A stretch of DNA of 64,000 bases from Candidatus Heimdallarchaeota archaeon (lineage in GTDB: Archaea > Asgardarchaeota > Heimdallarchaeia > Hodarchaeales > Hodarchaeaceae), in contig CP070695.1 in NCBI GenBank assembly GCA_020353515.1, forward strand, positions 4,228,931 to 4,292,930, written 5' to 3'. The notes beneath the pieces are model-generated. The model did not search any database and was not told the DNA's origin. It worked only from the letters and a program-made list of their open reading frames with translations. Shown piece by piece: positions 47,128 to 58,400 of the stretch. The position numbers and the translations under genes were made by a program. Each line of letters starts with the position of its first letter. Within the stretch, counting starts at the first letter, position 1.

Positions 47128-49572
47128 ATGCAGTACGGATATTTTGATGATGATCAAAAAGAGTATGTCATTACTCAACCTGATACTCCACTACCATGGA
47201 TCAACTATTTAGGCTCTGAAAATTATTTTGGAATTATCTCTAATACTGCAGGGGGATATTCATTTTATCAAGACGCAAGACTAAGACGAATCACTCGGTA
47301 TCGCTACAATAATATCCCTTGGGATTTTGGTGGACGATATATCTATTTACGAGATAATAATACAAAAGAATTTTGGTCACCTTCGTGGCAACCCACGCAT
47401 CACAATCTAGAACATTTTACTTGTCGTCATGGCTTAGGGTATTCTATTATTGGTTCTACTTACAAAAAGATTGAGACAAAAACACTATATTTTGTCCCAT
47501 TGGGTGAGAACCTAGAAATATGGCAAGTTTCTGTGAAAAACCTACGTAATAAGTCAGTGAATCTGTCACTTTTTTCCTGTATAGAATTCTGTTTGTGGGA
47601 TGCTCAAGACGATTCCACTAATTTTCAACGTAATTATAATACTGGTGAAGTAGAAATTGAAAATTCTGTTATATATCATAAAACAGAATATCGTGAACGA
47701 CGTAACCATTTTTCATATTTTGCTTGCTCTGAACCTCTAGAAGGATTCGATACTAAGCGGGATGAATTCCTAGGATCCTATCGGAGTTGGGAAAAACCTA
47801 TTGTGGTTGAATCTGGCCATTCAAATAATACTGAAGCTCATGGTTGGGCAATAGTAGGATCTCATCATATTAAACTTACTCTAGAACCCAATGAAACAAA
47901 ACAAGTCATCTTTATCCTTGGTTATCATGAAAATTCACATGACCAGAAGTTTGATCCACCTGAATCACAATTTATCAACAAAAAAACGGTTAGAAAGGTC
48001 ATTGCCAAGTATTTAGTTAAGGATAATGCAGATAATGCCTTCAACAACCTTTGTGCATATTGGAGAAATTTACTAGGAAAATTCCAGGTAATTACACCAG
48101 ATATTCACACAAACAGGATGGTAAACATCTGGAATACCTACCAATGCATGGTCACCTTTAATTTGTCCAGGTCTACCTCTTTTTTTGAGTCGGGGATCGG
48201 GCGTGGGATTGGATTTCGAGATTCGAATCAAGACCTATTAGGTTTTGTACATATGGTTCCTGAAAGGGCTCGAGAGCGTATTTTGGATCTAGCCGCTACT
48301 CAGCTAAAAACAGGTGGAGCCTATCACCAATACCAACCTCTGACTAAACGAGGCAATGATGACATTGGTAGTAATTTTAATGATGACCCCCTCTGGCTAA
48401 TTTTGAGTGTAGCTTCATATATTAAGGAAACAGGCGATTTCAATATTCTTGATGAACTTGTAGTTTATGAGAATCAACCTGGAACAGAACAGAAGCTTTT
48501 AGCCCATTTAAAACGTAGTCTATTCTATACTCAAGAACGGTTAGGGCCACATAAGTTACCACTTATTGGTCGTGCAGATTGGAATGATTGTTTGAACCTG
48601 AACTGTTTTTCTGAAGAACCAAGTCAATCATTCCAGACAACAACGAACAAAGACGGAAAAACAGCAGAATCAATATTTATTGCAGGGTTGTTCATTTATG
48701 CAACAAAGGAATTCGTTGAGATCCTTAGAGAGTGTAACTTAGAGGAGGAGGTAAAAGAATGTCTTGATTGGATTGAGGAGATGGAAACAGCCGTAAGAAA
48801 GTACGGTTGGGATGGAGAATGGTTTATACGTGCTTATGACGACTTTGGGAGTAAAGTGGGGTCTCATGAATGTAAGGAAGGACAAATCTTTATCGAATCA
48901 CAGGGATTTTGCATCTTAGCTGGAATAGGGTTAAGAGATGGTAGAGCAGAGAAAGCACTTTCTTCTGTAGAGAAATTACTAGCCACTCCACATGGTATCA
49001 TGCTCCATCAGCCCGCTTATTCCCAATATTATTTGCATTTAGGGGAAATATCATCATATCCTCCAGGCTACAAAGAAAACTCCAGTATTTTCTGTCACAC
49101 AAATCCTTGGATAATGATTTCTGAGACTATGGTTGGTCATGGAGACAAAGCATATGATTATTATATGTGTATTAATCCTTCAGGTAGGGAAAATATCAGC
49201 GAAACTCATCGTTGTGAACCATATGTATATGCTCAGATGATCGCTGGACAAGACGCACCAACTTATGGAGAAGCGAAAAACTCTTGGTTAACTGGGGCTG
49301 CTGCTTGGAATTATGTCGCTATTTCAAACTGGATTCTTGGAATCCGACCTACACATACAGGATTACAGATTGCACCAGTCATTCCAAAGAACTGGCCTGG
49401 TTTTACAGCAATTCGTATCCTTCGTGGGGTGAATTATGAGATCTGTGTTGAACGTGTTGGTGAGGGGAATAAAATCAAGCTTGAAGTTGATGATCAACCA
49501 ATAGAAGGAAATATCATTCCATATTCATCAGTAAAAAAGTCAAAAGTTATCGTTAAAGCAGTAATAAGTTGA
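47128..49572 (+). CDS. GH94 disaccharide phosphorylase (second copy)
   Basis: Paralogue of the enzyme at 34651, 814 residues. It shares YGYFDDDQKEYVITQPDTP, GGYSFYQDARLRRITRYR, the GIGRGIGFRDSNQDLLG block and ADWND with the catalytic Asp in residues 484-488. Compared with the first copy it has an insertion of about 25 residues after NLNCFSEEP. The ATG has GAGGAAG upstream. Two phosphorylases with different inserts in one locus suggest two substrates, for example laminaribiose and cellobiose or chitobiose. Confidence 0.87.
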   Translation: MQYGYFDDDQKEYVITQPDTPLPWINYLGSENYFGIISNTAGGYSFYQDARLRRITRYRYNNIPWDFGGRYIYLRDNNTKEFWSPSWQPTHHNLEHFTCRHGLGYSIIGSTYKKIETKTLYFVPLGENLEIWQVSVKNLRNKSVNLSLFSCIEFCLWDAQDDSTNFQRNYNTGEVEIENSVIYHKTEYRERRNHFSYFACSEPLEGFDTKRDEFLGSYRSWEKPIVVESGHSNNTEAHGWAIVGSHHIKLTLEPNETKQVIFILGYHENSHDQKFDPPESQFINKKTVRKVIAKYLVKDNADNAFNNLCAYWRNLLGKFQVITPDIHTNRMVNIWNTYQCMVTFNLSRSTSFFESGIGRGIGFRDSNQDLLGFVHMVPERARERILDLAATQLKTGGAYHQYQPLTKRGNDDIGSNFNDDPLWLILSVASYIKETGDFNILDELVVYENQPGTEQKLLAHLKRSLFYTQERLGPHKLPLIGRADWNDCLNLNCFSEEPSQSFQTTTNKDGKTAESIFIAGLFIYATKEFVEILRECNLEEEVKECLDWIEEMETAVRKYGWDGEWFIRAYDDFGSKVGSHECKEGQIFIESQGFCILAGIGLRDGRAEKALSSVEKLLATPHGIMLHQPAYSQYYLHLGEISSYPPGYKENSSIFCHTNPWIMISETMVGHGDKAYDYYMCINPSGRENISETHRCEPYVYAQMIAGQDAPTYGEAKNSWLTGAAAWNYVAISNWILGIRPTHTGLQIAPVIPKNWPGFTAIRILRGVNYEICVERVGEGNKIKLEVDDQPIEGNIIPYSSVKKSKVIVKAVIS

Positions 49573-49616
49573 TTATACTAGATAAAATTGATTCAATTTA
49601 CAGGAAGAATTATTTC

Positions 49617-52046
49617 ATGAAAAGAAATATAGTAATCGCTGGTGTAATTTTAACATTTGTCATTATTAGTGCCATTGGAGTGGTTTTTTTGATACTATTT
49701 CAACCTAGTTCTCCAGAAGAATTAGGACCTATTCCGAGTACTATACCTGAAGTTGCTTGGTCACGAGGGATTGGGGTTCCTTACAGTCACGTTGGGAAAC
49801 CAAAAACCAGTTATTGGATAATAGATGATAATGAATGGAATGGAGTACCCCTCGGTGGTTTAGGGGCAGGCAGCATTGGTCGTACTTATCGTGGAGATTT
49901 TGCTCGCTGGCACTTAGAAATTGGTAAACATAAATTTGAAACAATATATGCAAATCAATTTTCAGTATATATATCACAAAATGGTGACTCTGACGCACAT
50001 GTTCTATCTCCAATGAAGGCATCAGATGCAAAACTCGATTGGAATTGGGACATGCCTATTGGTGCTGGAACATATTATGGATTATTTCCTAAAGCTTGGT
50101 ATGTTTACAATTGGAAAGAATTGCCTGTGAATCTGTTACAGAAGCAATTCTCTCCTATCATTCCAGAAAATTATAAAGAGAGCAGTTACCCTGTTGGAAT
50201 ATTTGAATGGGTTGTTGATAATCCAACGAATGAGTCAGTAACTGTGGGCTTAATGTTTACATGGCAAAATCTTGTAGGAGCAATCGGTAATACTGATAAT
50301 CCGCTTATGGACAAGTATAATTACGCCTACATTTCTGAGGATAAAAATATGACGGGAATCATTCTCACTCGTGAGAAGAAAAAAGCGGAGGAAGAATGGG
50401 ATGGATCTTTCACATTATTAACACAGAATAATCCCAATTGGACTGTGAGTTATCGTTCCCGCTTTTCTGTTAGTGGAGGAGGCTCTGATGTTTGGCAAGA
50501 TTTCGCAGCAGATGGTAAATTAGACAACATCAACAATACTCTTTCTGCTGATATTTTAGAAGATATTGGTGCAGCTTTATCAGTTACAACTGAATTGGAA
50601 CCTAATGAGAAACAAACAATACCATTTATTCTCGCTTGGGACTTCCCCATCACTGAGTTTGATTGGAATAGACAATGGTATAAACGCTACACTCGATTCT
50701 TTGGTACTACTGGAAGAAATGCATGGGCTATTGCTTCCGAAGCATCAATAAACTATTCAAAATGGGAAGAAGCCATTGATACCTGGCAACAGCCAATCTT
50801 AGAAGATGAGACTCGACCTGATTGGTATAAGACAGCTCTATTCAACGAACTATACTATCTAGTAGATGGTGGTACGTTTTGGGAAAATGGCTTAGTTAGT
50901 GAAGGTCCTCTTGAAGAGGGGATAGGGCGATTTGGTTTTCTTGAATGTTTTGACTACATTATGTATAATACATTTGACGTCCTTTATTATGCCTCCTTTT
51001 CATTAATTCAGCTGTGGCCTGAGTTACAAAAACAAACAATCAGAGATTTTATTGCTGCTGTACCAATAAATGACTCGACAATTACAACAATTTGGGCTAC
51101 AGGGGAGGTTGGTCCGCGTAAAGTTCCTGGAAGTTGCCCTCATGATATTGGATACGAAGATCCCTGGTTTGTTGTTAATTCCTACCGATGGCGGGATTCC
51201 AATATGTGGAAAGATATGAATTCTAAATTTGTCTTGCAACTGTATCGCGATTATTTCTTCACCAATGATACGACACTTGTTGAAGATGGTTGGGCATCTG
51301 TTGTTATGGCCCTGGATTATTTACACAATTACGATACTGATGGAGATCATTTACCTGAAAATGAGGGAGTTCCAGATCAAACTTATGACGAATGGGAAAT
51401 GTCAGGTGAGAGTGCTTACTGTGCTGGTCTGTGGTTAGCAGCCTTGGAAGCAGCTATCGAAATGGGAATTATGATTGGAGATACAGACAACGTAAATCTG
51501 TATATAAATTGGTTAAAAGAAGGAAAATCTTCATACGAGCTTAAACTTTGGAATGGGGAGTATTATTATTATGATTCAAGCGAAGGGGTGCATTCAGACA
51601 GTATAATGGCTGATCAATTAGGTGGTCAATGGTATTGTGATGCAACAGATTTGGATCCTATTGTACCTGAAGAGAATATCTTATCGGCTTTACAAAAGAT
51701 CTACAACTATAACGTGCTTCAGTTTGCTGATGGCCAAATGGGTGCTGTTAATGGGATGCGACCTAATGGTGATATTGACAAAACTAGTGAACAATCTCAA
51801 GAAGTGTGGACAGGTACAACGTACGCCCTTGCTGCATTTATGATCCATCGTGGAATGATTGATGAAGCATGGAACACCGCCTGGGGAATATATAATGTTG
51901 TTTATAATACTAATAGTACCTACAACAAAGGATATTGGTTCCGTACTCCTGAGGCATGGGATATCACAGGGAATTACCGAGCGAGTATGTATATGAGGCC
52001 ACTAAGCATTTGGGCCATTGAACACGCTCTAGAATCCTCTGATTGA
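49617..52046 (+). CDS. GH116 beta-glucosidase, N-terminally membrane-anchored
   Basis: A member of the GBA2/GH116 family, 809 residues from the chosen ATG. An uncleaved membrane helix (about 4-27) precedes the extracytoplasmic enzyme, which begins GVPLGGLGAGSIGRTYRGDF. Glu443 in FGFLECFDY and Asp591 in QTYDEWEMSG fall almost exactly at the nucleophile and acid/base positions recalled for TxGH116 (E441, D593). The frame opens at TTG 49569, overlapping the end of GH94, but the ATG at 49617 has AGGAAG upstream. Confidence 0.85.
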   Translation: MKRNIVIAGVILTFVIISAIGVVFLILFQPSSPEELGPIPSTIPEVAWSRGIGVPYSHVGKPKTSYWIIDDNEWNGVPLGGLGAGSIGRTYRGDFARWHLEIGKHKFETIYANQFSVYISQNGDSDAHVLSPMKASDAKLDWNWDMPIGAGTYYGLFPKAWYVYNWKELPVNLLQKQFSPIIPENYKESSYPVGIFEWVVDNPTNESVTVGLMFTWQNLVGAIGNTDNPLMDKYNYAYISEDKNMTGIILTREKKKAEEEWDGSFTLLTQNNPNWTVSYRSRFSVSGGGSDVWQDFAADGKLDNINNTLSADILEDIGAALSVTTELEPNEKQTIPFILAWDFPITEFDWNRQWYKRYTRFFGTTGRNAWAIASEASINYSKWEEAIDTWQQPILEDETRPDWYKTALFNELYYLVDGGTFWENGLVSEGPLEEGIGRFGFLECFDYIMYNTFDVLYYASFSLIQLWPELQKQTIRDFIAAVPINDSTITTIWATGEVGPRKVPGSCPHDIGYEDPWFVVNSYRWRDSNMWKDMNSKFVLQLYRDYFFTNDTTLVEDGWASVVMALDYLHNYDTDGDHLPENEGVPDQTYDEWEMSGESAYCAGLWLAALEAAIEMGIMIGDTDNVNLYINWLKEGKSSYELKLWNGEYYYYDSSEGVHSDSIMADQLGGQWYCDATDLDPIVPEENILSALQKIYNYNVLQFADGQMGAVNGMRPNGDIDKTSEQSQEVWTGTTYALAAFMIHRGMIDEAWNTAWGIYNVVYNTNSTYNKGYWFRTPEAWDITGNYRASMYMRPLSIWAIEHALESSD

Positions 52047-52141
52047 CATCTTTCTTTGAAATTGACCATTTATGAACAGCTTTATTCATCACTCCATTTT
52101 TTCCCTATTAGAAGTATTAATTATATTAGAGGTGCCAAAGT

Positions 52142-52846
52142 GTGAAAAAAACTATTCTAATTACAGGAACAAACAGGGGTTTAGGTCTTGCTCTTACTAA
52201 GATATTCCTCGAAAATGGAGACACTGTTTTAGCTCTATATAGAACGCACAGTGATAGATTACAAGAATTGAAAAATAATTTCAAGGATAATATGTTCTTA
52301 TTCGAAGTAGATGTAACCAAAGAGATCGATATAAGAGATGTTTTTTCACAGATTAGAAGGATAACATCATCTATCGATATTTTGGTAAATAACGCTGCTA
52401 TTCATTTAGAAAATCATCGACCTGAACTAGAAAAAACTGATTTTGAAGCGATAGGGGAAACATTTGAAGTTAATTCAATTTCTCCCCTGAAAATAATCAA
52501 ATATGGCATTCCACTAGTTAAGAATAGTCACAATAAACTCATTGTCAATATTTCATCAGAAGCAGGCTCAATTAGCAATCAAACGTGGCGTGAAAGTGAA
52601 TATGGTTACTGTATGAGTAAAGCTGCACTAAACATGATGTCAAAATTACTCCATAATCGATTTAAGAAGGACGGTGTAAAGATATTGGCTGTTCATCCAG
52701 GATGGTTTAGTTCAGATATGGGAGGACCTGAAGCCCCAATTACTCCATTGCAAGCAGCAAATAATGTAGCAAGGACTATTCTTAAGGAATGGAAAATAGA
52801 CGATCAAATCTTTGTTGACTATGATGCTAAACTAATGGATTGGTAA
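52142..52846 (+). CDS. Short-chain dehydrogenase/reductase
   Basis: Classical SDR of 234 residues: cofactor loop TGTNRGLGLA (about 8-17), structural NNAAIH, catalytic Ser in ISSEAGSIS and YGYCMSKAAL with the Tyr-x3-Lys pair. The GTG start is preceded by GAGGTG. It may oxidise or reduce a sugar or sugar-derived alcohol in this locus, but the substrate is unknown. Confidence 0.88.
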   Translation: MKKTILITGTNRGLGLALTKIFLENGDTVLALYRTHSDRLQELKNNFKDNMFLFEVDVTKEIDIRDVFSQIRRITSSIDILVNNAAIHLENHRPELEKTDFEAIGETFEVNSISPLKIIKYGIPLVKNSHNKLIVNISSEAGSISNQTWRESEYGYCMSKAALNMMSKLLHNRFKKDGVKILAVHPGWFSSDMGGPEAPITPLQAANNVARTILKEWKIDDQIFVDYDAKLMDW

Positions 52847-52878
52847 AAGGGAGGAATGTTATTTTTATAACAGGAGAA

Positions 52879-55437
52879 CTAGCAGTTCCATCCATCGATT
52901 TTAACTATCGCTTTACCTTTTAAAGCATGTTTCGGGATTATCCCCTTGATCTCAACCTTCTCTGTTGGAAATAGACTAATACAATTATCATTCCAGTAAA
53001 TAGGTGAAACATATTTCCCTGTACTACTATCAGTAATTAAAAACCGTAGAAAGAAAGCCAAATATTCTGAGATGTTTTCAACATCAACGATGATTTCATA
53101 ATGATTATCATTTTCTTTTATGTTTGAAGAATGATTTATCTTCGCTCTAGGTAGAGAAAATAACTCTCGCATATCTGCATGAGATTTTAACGGTGTATAA
53201 AACCATTCATCTTTCTCTTCAAAGATATCTTTCTTTGTTGAGAGCCAATAAGTATTTTTGATGATCATAATTGAATCATCTTTAAGTGTGAGATCGATGA
53301 AAAAAACTGAAGAGAGTCCCTCAATTCTAGGGAGATCAAAAATCTTTTTCTTATTATTTGGGTCAATATCGATCTTACTCCAAGTTTGTGAAAATTTTGT
53401 TTCAAGATCTATGTTTAACACTCTCACAGTAATAGCTAAATTCTCCTTTTTAGCAAGAGCTGAATTGATGACCCAAATTGAAGCATCATCATATGAATAT
53501 TGAACATGAAGTGGTTCACACGCCTTTTTTGAACCAAAAAAAGCACCATTAGGATTATTGTAATAATCATATAATTGCCAAATCAAACTCGGCCAGGGAC
53601 TATTTAGCATCCATCCGATAACACCTGTTGCCTTCGGGAAGTTTCTAGCATGTGCTTCATACATGGCTCGCCAACATTCATATCCCAAAACTTGCGTTGT
53701 TCTTACGAAACTTTCTATACCTTTTTGTTCACCATATCTTTCCGTAATAGCATCTTCAACTATTTTAGTTGAGCTAAAAGCTCCTAAACCAGCGTGATGA
53801 TTCCAAGCTTCACTTCCAACAACGTGTTGATCTTCTGGAAGAAATCGTTCTATGCTTTCAAGAGGAGGAATACAGGTATCTGGCCCTGTTTCTGTGTTGA
53901 AACCATAAGCAGCGCCAGGTCTTCCTTCTGAATACCAGTAAATTGGAGGGACATACGTATAAGGGCCAGTCATCTTCACTCCTGTCTCTCCTAGTAATTC
54001 AGAAGGTTGAGCTGTAGCACTAGAAATTCTAGGTAGATCATCATAAGTTTCTTTTAATACATTGAGATAAACTTCTTCAACAGGCTTAGGAGGAGGAAAA
54101 TCACTTCCATAAAACCACGCTACAAGACTGGGATGATTACGTAATCGCAGTAATTGGGAAAGCAATGATTCTTTGGCAACTTGAATGTCCCCACTTTTCC
54201 ATTTTTTCCATTTCTCCCAGTGGCTACAGCAAACCCATCCTGCTAAGACTAACATTCCTTTTTTGTCACATTCATCCCAAAAATGATCTGTCGCAAGTTT
54301 ACCCTCAAGACGCACAATGTTCATGTTAAGATTCCTAAGAAAATCAATTGAAATTTCATCTTCCAATTTGGATTGGCGTAACATCATATCAGGTGTCCAA
54401 GCAGCCCCGCGCATTAGAATGTCATGCCCATTAATGGTGAAAACGCGAGATCCATACTCATTTATAGATGTCTTAACATCTCTTATACCAAAAGTTACCT
54501 TTTTGCTATCAGAAATTTGGTTATTTACTTTAACTTGAATATCCAACTCATATAATTCTGGTGAACCTAATTGATATGGCCACCATACTCGAGGATTATT
54601 TATCCTTAGGTTTGGGAAATCTTCTGAGGATATTTCTATTATTTCTTTTTGAAAAGAAGAAAGTTTAATTTCCTTCTTAAAAGTGATATTTTCTATAGTT
54701 CCTTCTAAAACTGCATTAATAGGATCTTTTTGTGTATTGGTAAGCTCTGCACTAATCAGAACTTTTGCTTCTGTTAATGTACTTACGTTTAACTTACTTT
54801 GTATGAACACATTCTTCATCACGACTGGTCCTGTAGTATATAAGAAAATAGGTTGCCATATACCCATGTTGTCATCAGGGGGTAATGGACACCAGTCAAC
54901 AAAACTAATACCAAGATCATCAGGATTTGGAGAGAAGACTTCTAGTGCGAGAACATTTTTGCCTGAATGATTTAAGAAATGTGTTACATGAAAGTCATAT
55001 CTACGATATGTTCCTATAACATAATCAGAACCAGCAATTCGCTTTCCATTTAGCCATATATTTGCTGAATAATTAATACCATTGAATACTATCCAATATT
55101 CATTCTTTGTTTGACCCTCATCTAGTAAAAACTCTTTTCTAAACCACCATGACTTTCTATATGGACTATCTTCAGGTTTATAGCGGCTTTCGAAATTCTG
55201 TTGCTGTTGTACATCTTTTTTATAACCTGGCAAAGATTTCAGATTTAATCCAAAATACGGGTCCTTGAACTGAAATTCACCATTTATAACAAGACCATTC
55301 ACTACAGTTGACGGCACATCAACAGTATACCAATCTTCTGGATTGAAATCAGCTGTAGAAATCTTTTCACCATACTTCGATACCTTTTCCGAAGATTGCA
55401 TTTTCCATTCTTTATTCAAGGGCTTTTTATTACTCAT
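52879..55437 (-). CDS. GH2 exo-beta-D-glucosaminidase-type enzyme
   Basis: An 852-residue GH2 enzyme with N-terminal jelly-roll, Ig-like and barrel domains and no signal peptide. The distinctive segment GVKMTGPYTYVPPIYW and AAYGFNTETGPD are those of exo-beta-D-glucosaminidases such as CsxA. The acid/base motif is WFYGSDFPPP: Asp446 replaces the Glu of the usual NE pair, as in CsxA (Asp469), and the nucleophile Glu516 in NTETG lies 70 residues later, compared with 72 in CsxA. It would release glucosamine from chito-oligosaccharides. The fusion gene at 55471 is 33 bases upstream on the same strand, so the two are likely co-transcribed. Confidence 0.85.
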   Translation of the reverse strand: MSNKKPLNKEWKMQSSEKVSKYGEKISTADFNPEDWYTVDVPSTVVNGLVINGEFQFKDPYFGLNLKSLPGYKKDVQQQQNFESRYKPEDSPYRKSWWFRKEFLLDEGQTKNEYWIVFNGINYSANIWLNGKRIAGSDYVIGTYRRYDFHVTHFLNHSGKNVLALEVFSPNPDDLGISFVDWCPLPPDDNMGIWQPIFLYTTGPVVMKNVFIQSKLNVSTLTEAKVLISAELTNTQKDPINAVLEGTIENITFKKEIKLSSFQKEIIEISSEDFPNLRINNPRVWWPYQLGSPELYELDIQVKVNNQISDSKKVTFGIRDVKTSINEYGSRVFTINGHDILMRGAAWTPDMMLRQSKLEDEISIDFLRNLNMNIVRLEGKLATDHFWDECDKKGMLVLAGWVCCSHWEKWKKWKSGDIQVAKESLLSQLLRLRNHPSLVAWFYGSDFPPPKPVEEVYLNVLKETYDDLPRISSATAQPSELLGETGVKMTGPYTYVPPIYWYSEGRPGAAYGFNTETGPDTCIPPLESIERFLPEDQHVVGSEAWNHHAGLGAFSSTKIVEDAITERYGEQKGIESFVRTTQVLGYECWRAMYEAHARNFPKATGVIGWMLNSPWPSLIWQLYDYYNNPNGAFFGSKKACEPLHVQYSYDDASIWVINSALAKKENLAITVRVLNIDLETKFSQTWSKIDIDPNNKKKIFDLPRIEGLSSVFFIDLTLKDDSIMIIKNTYWLSTKKDIFEEKDEWFYTPLKSHADMRELFSLPRAKINHSSNIKENDNHYEIIVDVENISEYLAFFLRFLITDSSTGKYVSPIYWNDNCISLFPTEKVEIKGIIPKHALKGKAIVKIDGWNC

Positions 55438-55470
55438 TGTGTACTTACTCCAGAAATATTAGGCTTTCTA

Positions 55471-58400
55471 CTATAGAGAGACATCACTCACATATTGAGA
55501 AACTTGATAGATTGATCCATAGTTATATTCACCAGGAACTAAACCTGCGATCTTAAGGATATGACCAACACTTTGATTCCGCTCTTTAATGCGTTCCCAC
55601 AATGGTCGTGGGTCATATCCAGGAATTGTTAGAAAATCAACAACCTGTTGACTACTCAATCTTTGAATAGCTATTATCTTCAGATCCATTTCTTTTTCAG
55701 AAAAAGGAACGATTATATTTCCTCTTGCAACAGAGAACTCCTCCATAGTCGTCTTGTAATACCATAAGTCAACTTTTCGAATTGTAGACCTTTTTAATGC
55801 CAATTCAAAGATTTCTACAATTCTTGCTTTGAGACCATGAGGATCAGTTATTCCCCCAGGAATAAAAATTAGGTCTGGTTGCTCTTGATCTAGAATTGTA
55901 ACTAAAGGAACGATATCAACATCAGAGATCTCAACGATTTTTTCGATAGTTCTAGTTTCGTAAAAAGGTAAATTTAAGAAAACTTGATTTTCAGAGGGTA
56001 TCCCCATATATGCATGCATATCTATTGCTTCAGATTTCCTAACAAGAGTCTTTAACTCTAATAATTTCATCATATCAATGGTATTTTCTTGAATATCTTC
56101 TATAATTGATTTATCGAAAAGATTCTGTTTACAATAATCGATAACATCAGAATTTTTCACATTGATGTTACCACTAACCATATTTATTATTTTTAAGTTG
56201 TTATTATTTCTAACCAAAGTTCGTACAGTCTCAGCAATAATACCATCGTCACCAGGCCGACAAGAAATCACTAATATATTTTTATGTCTCGGTAGCTTTT
56301 CTTTGAACAATATTTTTTCATTAATCCTCTCTAATACCTCAGACGTCAGTCTAGGAACATTATAGTTAAAAAGTTGTAGAAGCTCAGAAAGGAAGTTATT
56401 GTGGAAATCTTGTAAGTCAAGTTGAGTCAACGGCTTTTTTGTTGTCAATGAGACCCAAATTATAGCCTCATCGATTTTTGTATTATCAGTTTCTGTTTTA
56501 TCGGTTTCATTCATCCAATCCATATCGAAAAATAACCAAGGATAAGACATTCGACTTAATTTAGATGCAGCACCCTCCTCTATTAGAAAAGTAGTGTTGA
56601 CATGAGTTTGTAATGCACTGGCAGGTATAAAAGGAGTAATTTTACCCTCTACAGCCTCCTTAATAATGAGTGCCTTATGTTCTCCTGAAGCTAATAGAAT
56701 TATTCTCCTTGCGTCTAATATTGTTCCTATTCCCATTGTAACTGCATAACGAGGAACCTCTTCCATACTTTGAAAAAATCGTGAATTATCTACTCGCGTT
56801 TTTTCTGCTAAACCCACTTTCCTCGTTCGAGAGAAGAAATCTGAGCCAGATTCGTTAAATCCGATGTGTCCTCCATGAATTTCTCTCTTTTCTGTATAGA
56901 AGCTCTCACCAATTCCTAAAATCTGAATATCAATACCTCCAGCCTTCTGGACCAATTGCTCAAATGATTCACAGTAAGATTCAAGATCTTTCTCTGAACA
57001 TTCCCCGTTAGGGATATGAACGTTTTTTGGATTGATATTAATCTGATTGAATAACCAATAATGCATGAAAGTATGATAGCTTTGACTATTTTCTTTTTCT
57101 AGGGGATAATATTCATCAAGATTGAAAGTCGTTACCTTAGAAAAGTCTAGATTTTCTTCTTTATGCATCCGCACTAATTCTTTATACATGCTGATAGGAG
57201 TACTTCCAGTTGCTAACCCCAAAACGGTATTAGGTTTTCTTCGGATTTGCTCAGCGACTATTTGGGCAGCTGCTTTTCCCATTTCCTGATCGTCTTTTTT
57301 AATGACTACAACTACTTTTTCGGATATTTCTCCTACTTTTTGCATCCCCATAATAGCTGCACCAATAGCACCGACAAATTTTCGTTCAGTTTCAGGAAAT
57401 CTTTCCAAAGATGATTCATATACCTGAACAGGGGTGATTTTTGGAATAAAGCGGGTTTTTAAATTGTCACGTACAGTTTCATAAAAATTATACCCGAATT
57501 TTACGATATTACTTCCAATAAGGACTTGATCAATATTTGTTAAATCAACGATTATCTTTATCGCTTTGGCAACATCATTGGCAATCTCATCCAATTTCTC
57601 CTCAGTAAGATCAGAAATGGTTGACATTTTTGCTTCAAGGCAGCCTTTATTTCCACAGCCACATACAGATGCATCAACAGTATCATCGATAATTATATGT
57701 CCTAGTTCGCCTGCAAAGTAGTTTTCACCGTGAACTATTCGATCATTTATGATGATACCTCCACCAACGCTCTCTCCAAGGGTAAGGGTAAAAAAGTCTC
57801 CATCAATCCTAGAAATTTCTTTTTCTCCTAGAGCGATGACATTAGCATCATTTTCAATAAAGGTAGGATGACCAATAGCAGTTTCTATTTCGGCTTTGAG
57901 ATTAATATCGTGGAAATCACCCATTGCTATCATTCTTCTAACAACTATTGGGCCAATTCCACCAGGGATACCAATACCAACGCTTTTAATTTTATCAGGA
58001 TTCAAAGATTCCAATAATTCTTTAATTAAGTCGATAATGCTATTGATAACAGATCTATAGCCTTCTTCTTTTTTTATGCTTCTTCCTGATCTTTTAATTA
58101 TGTTCCCATTACCATCAATGCATACTCCATTAATGGTTTTGCCCCCAACTTCAACGCCTAACCCTATTTGATTTTCAAATTGGCCTAGCTTTTTTATTTT
58201 TGAAGTTAAAGAAATTGGCTCTTCACTGTAAAAAGGGAGTGAAGTTAAAATCTGAACCCCCCCACCTAATTTTTCAAATGTAAATTTGTTTTGAAGACTA
58301 AAACTCAAAGATTTAATGAGATATGATTGAAGAGCTTTATCTTCACATTCAAGAACGATTGCTTTAGGACCGAAGATGTTAATTATATTGAAGATCTTAA

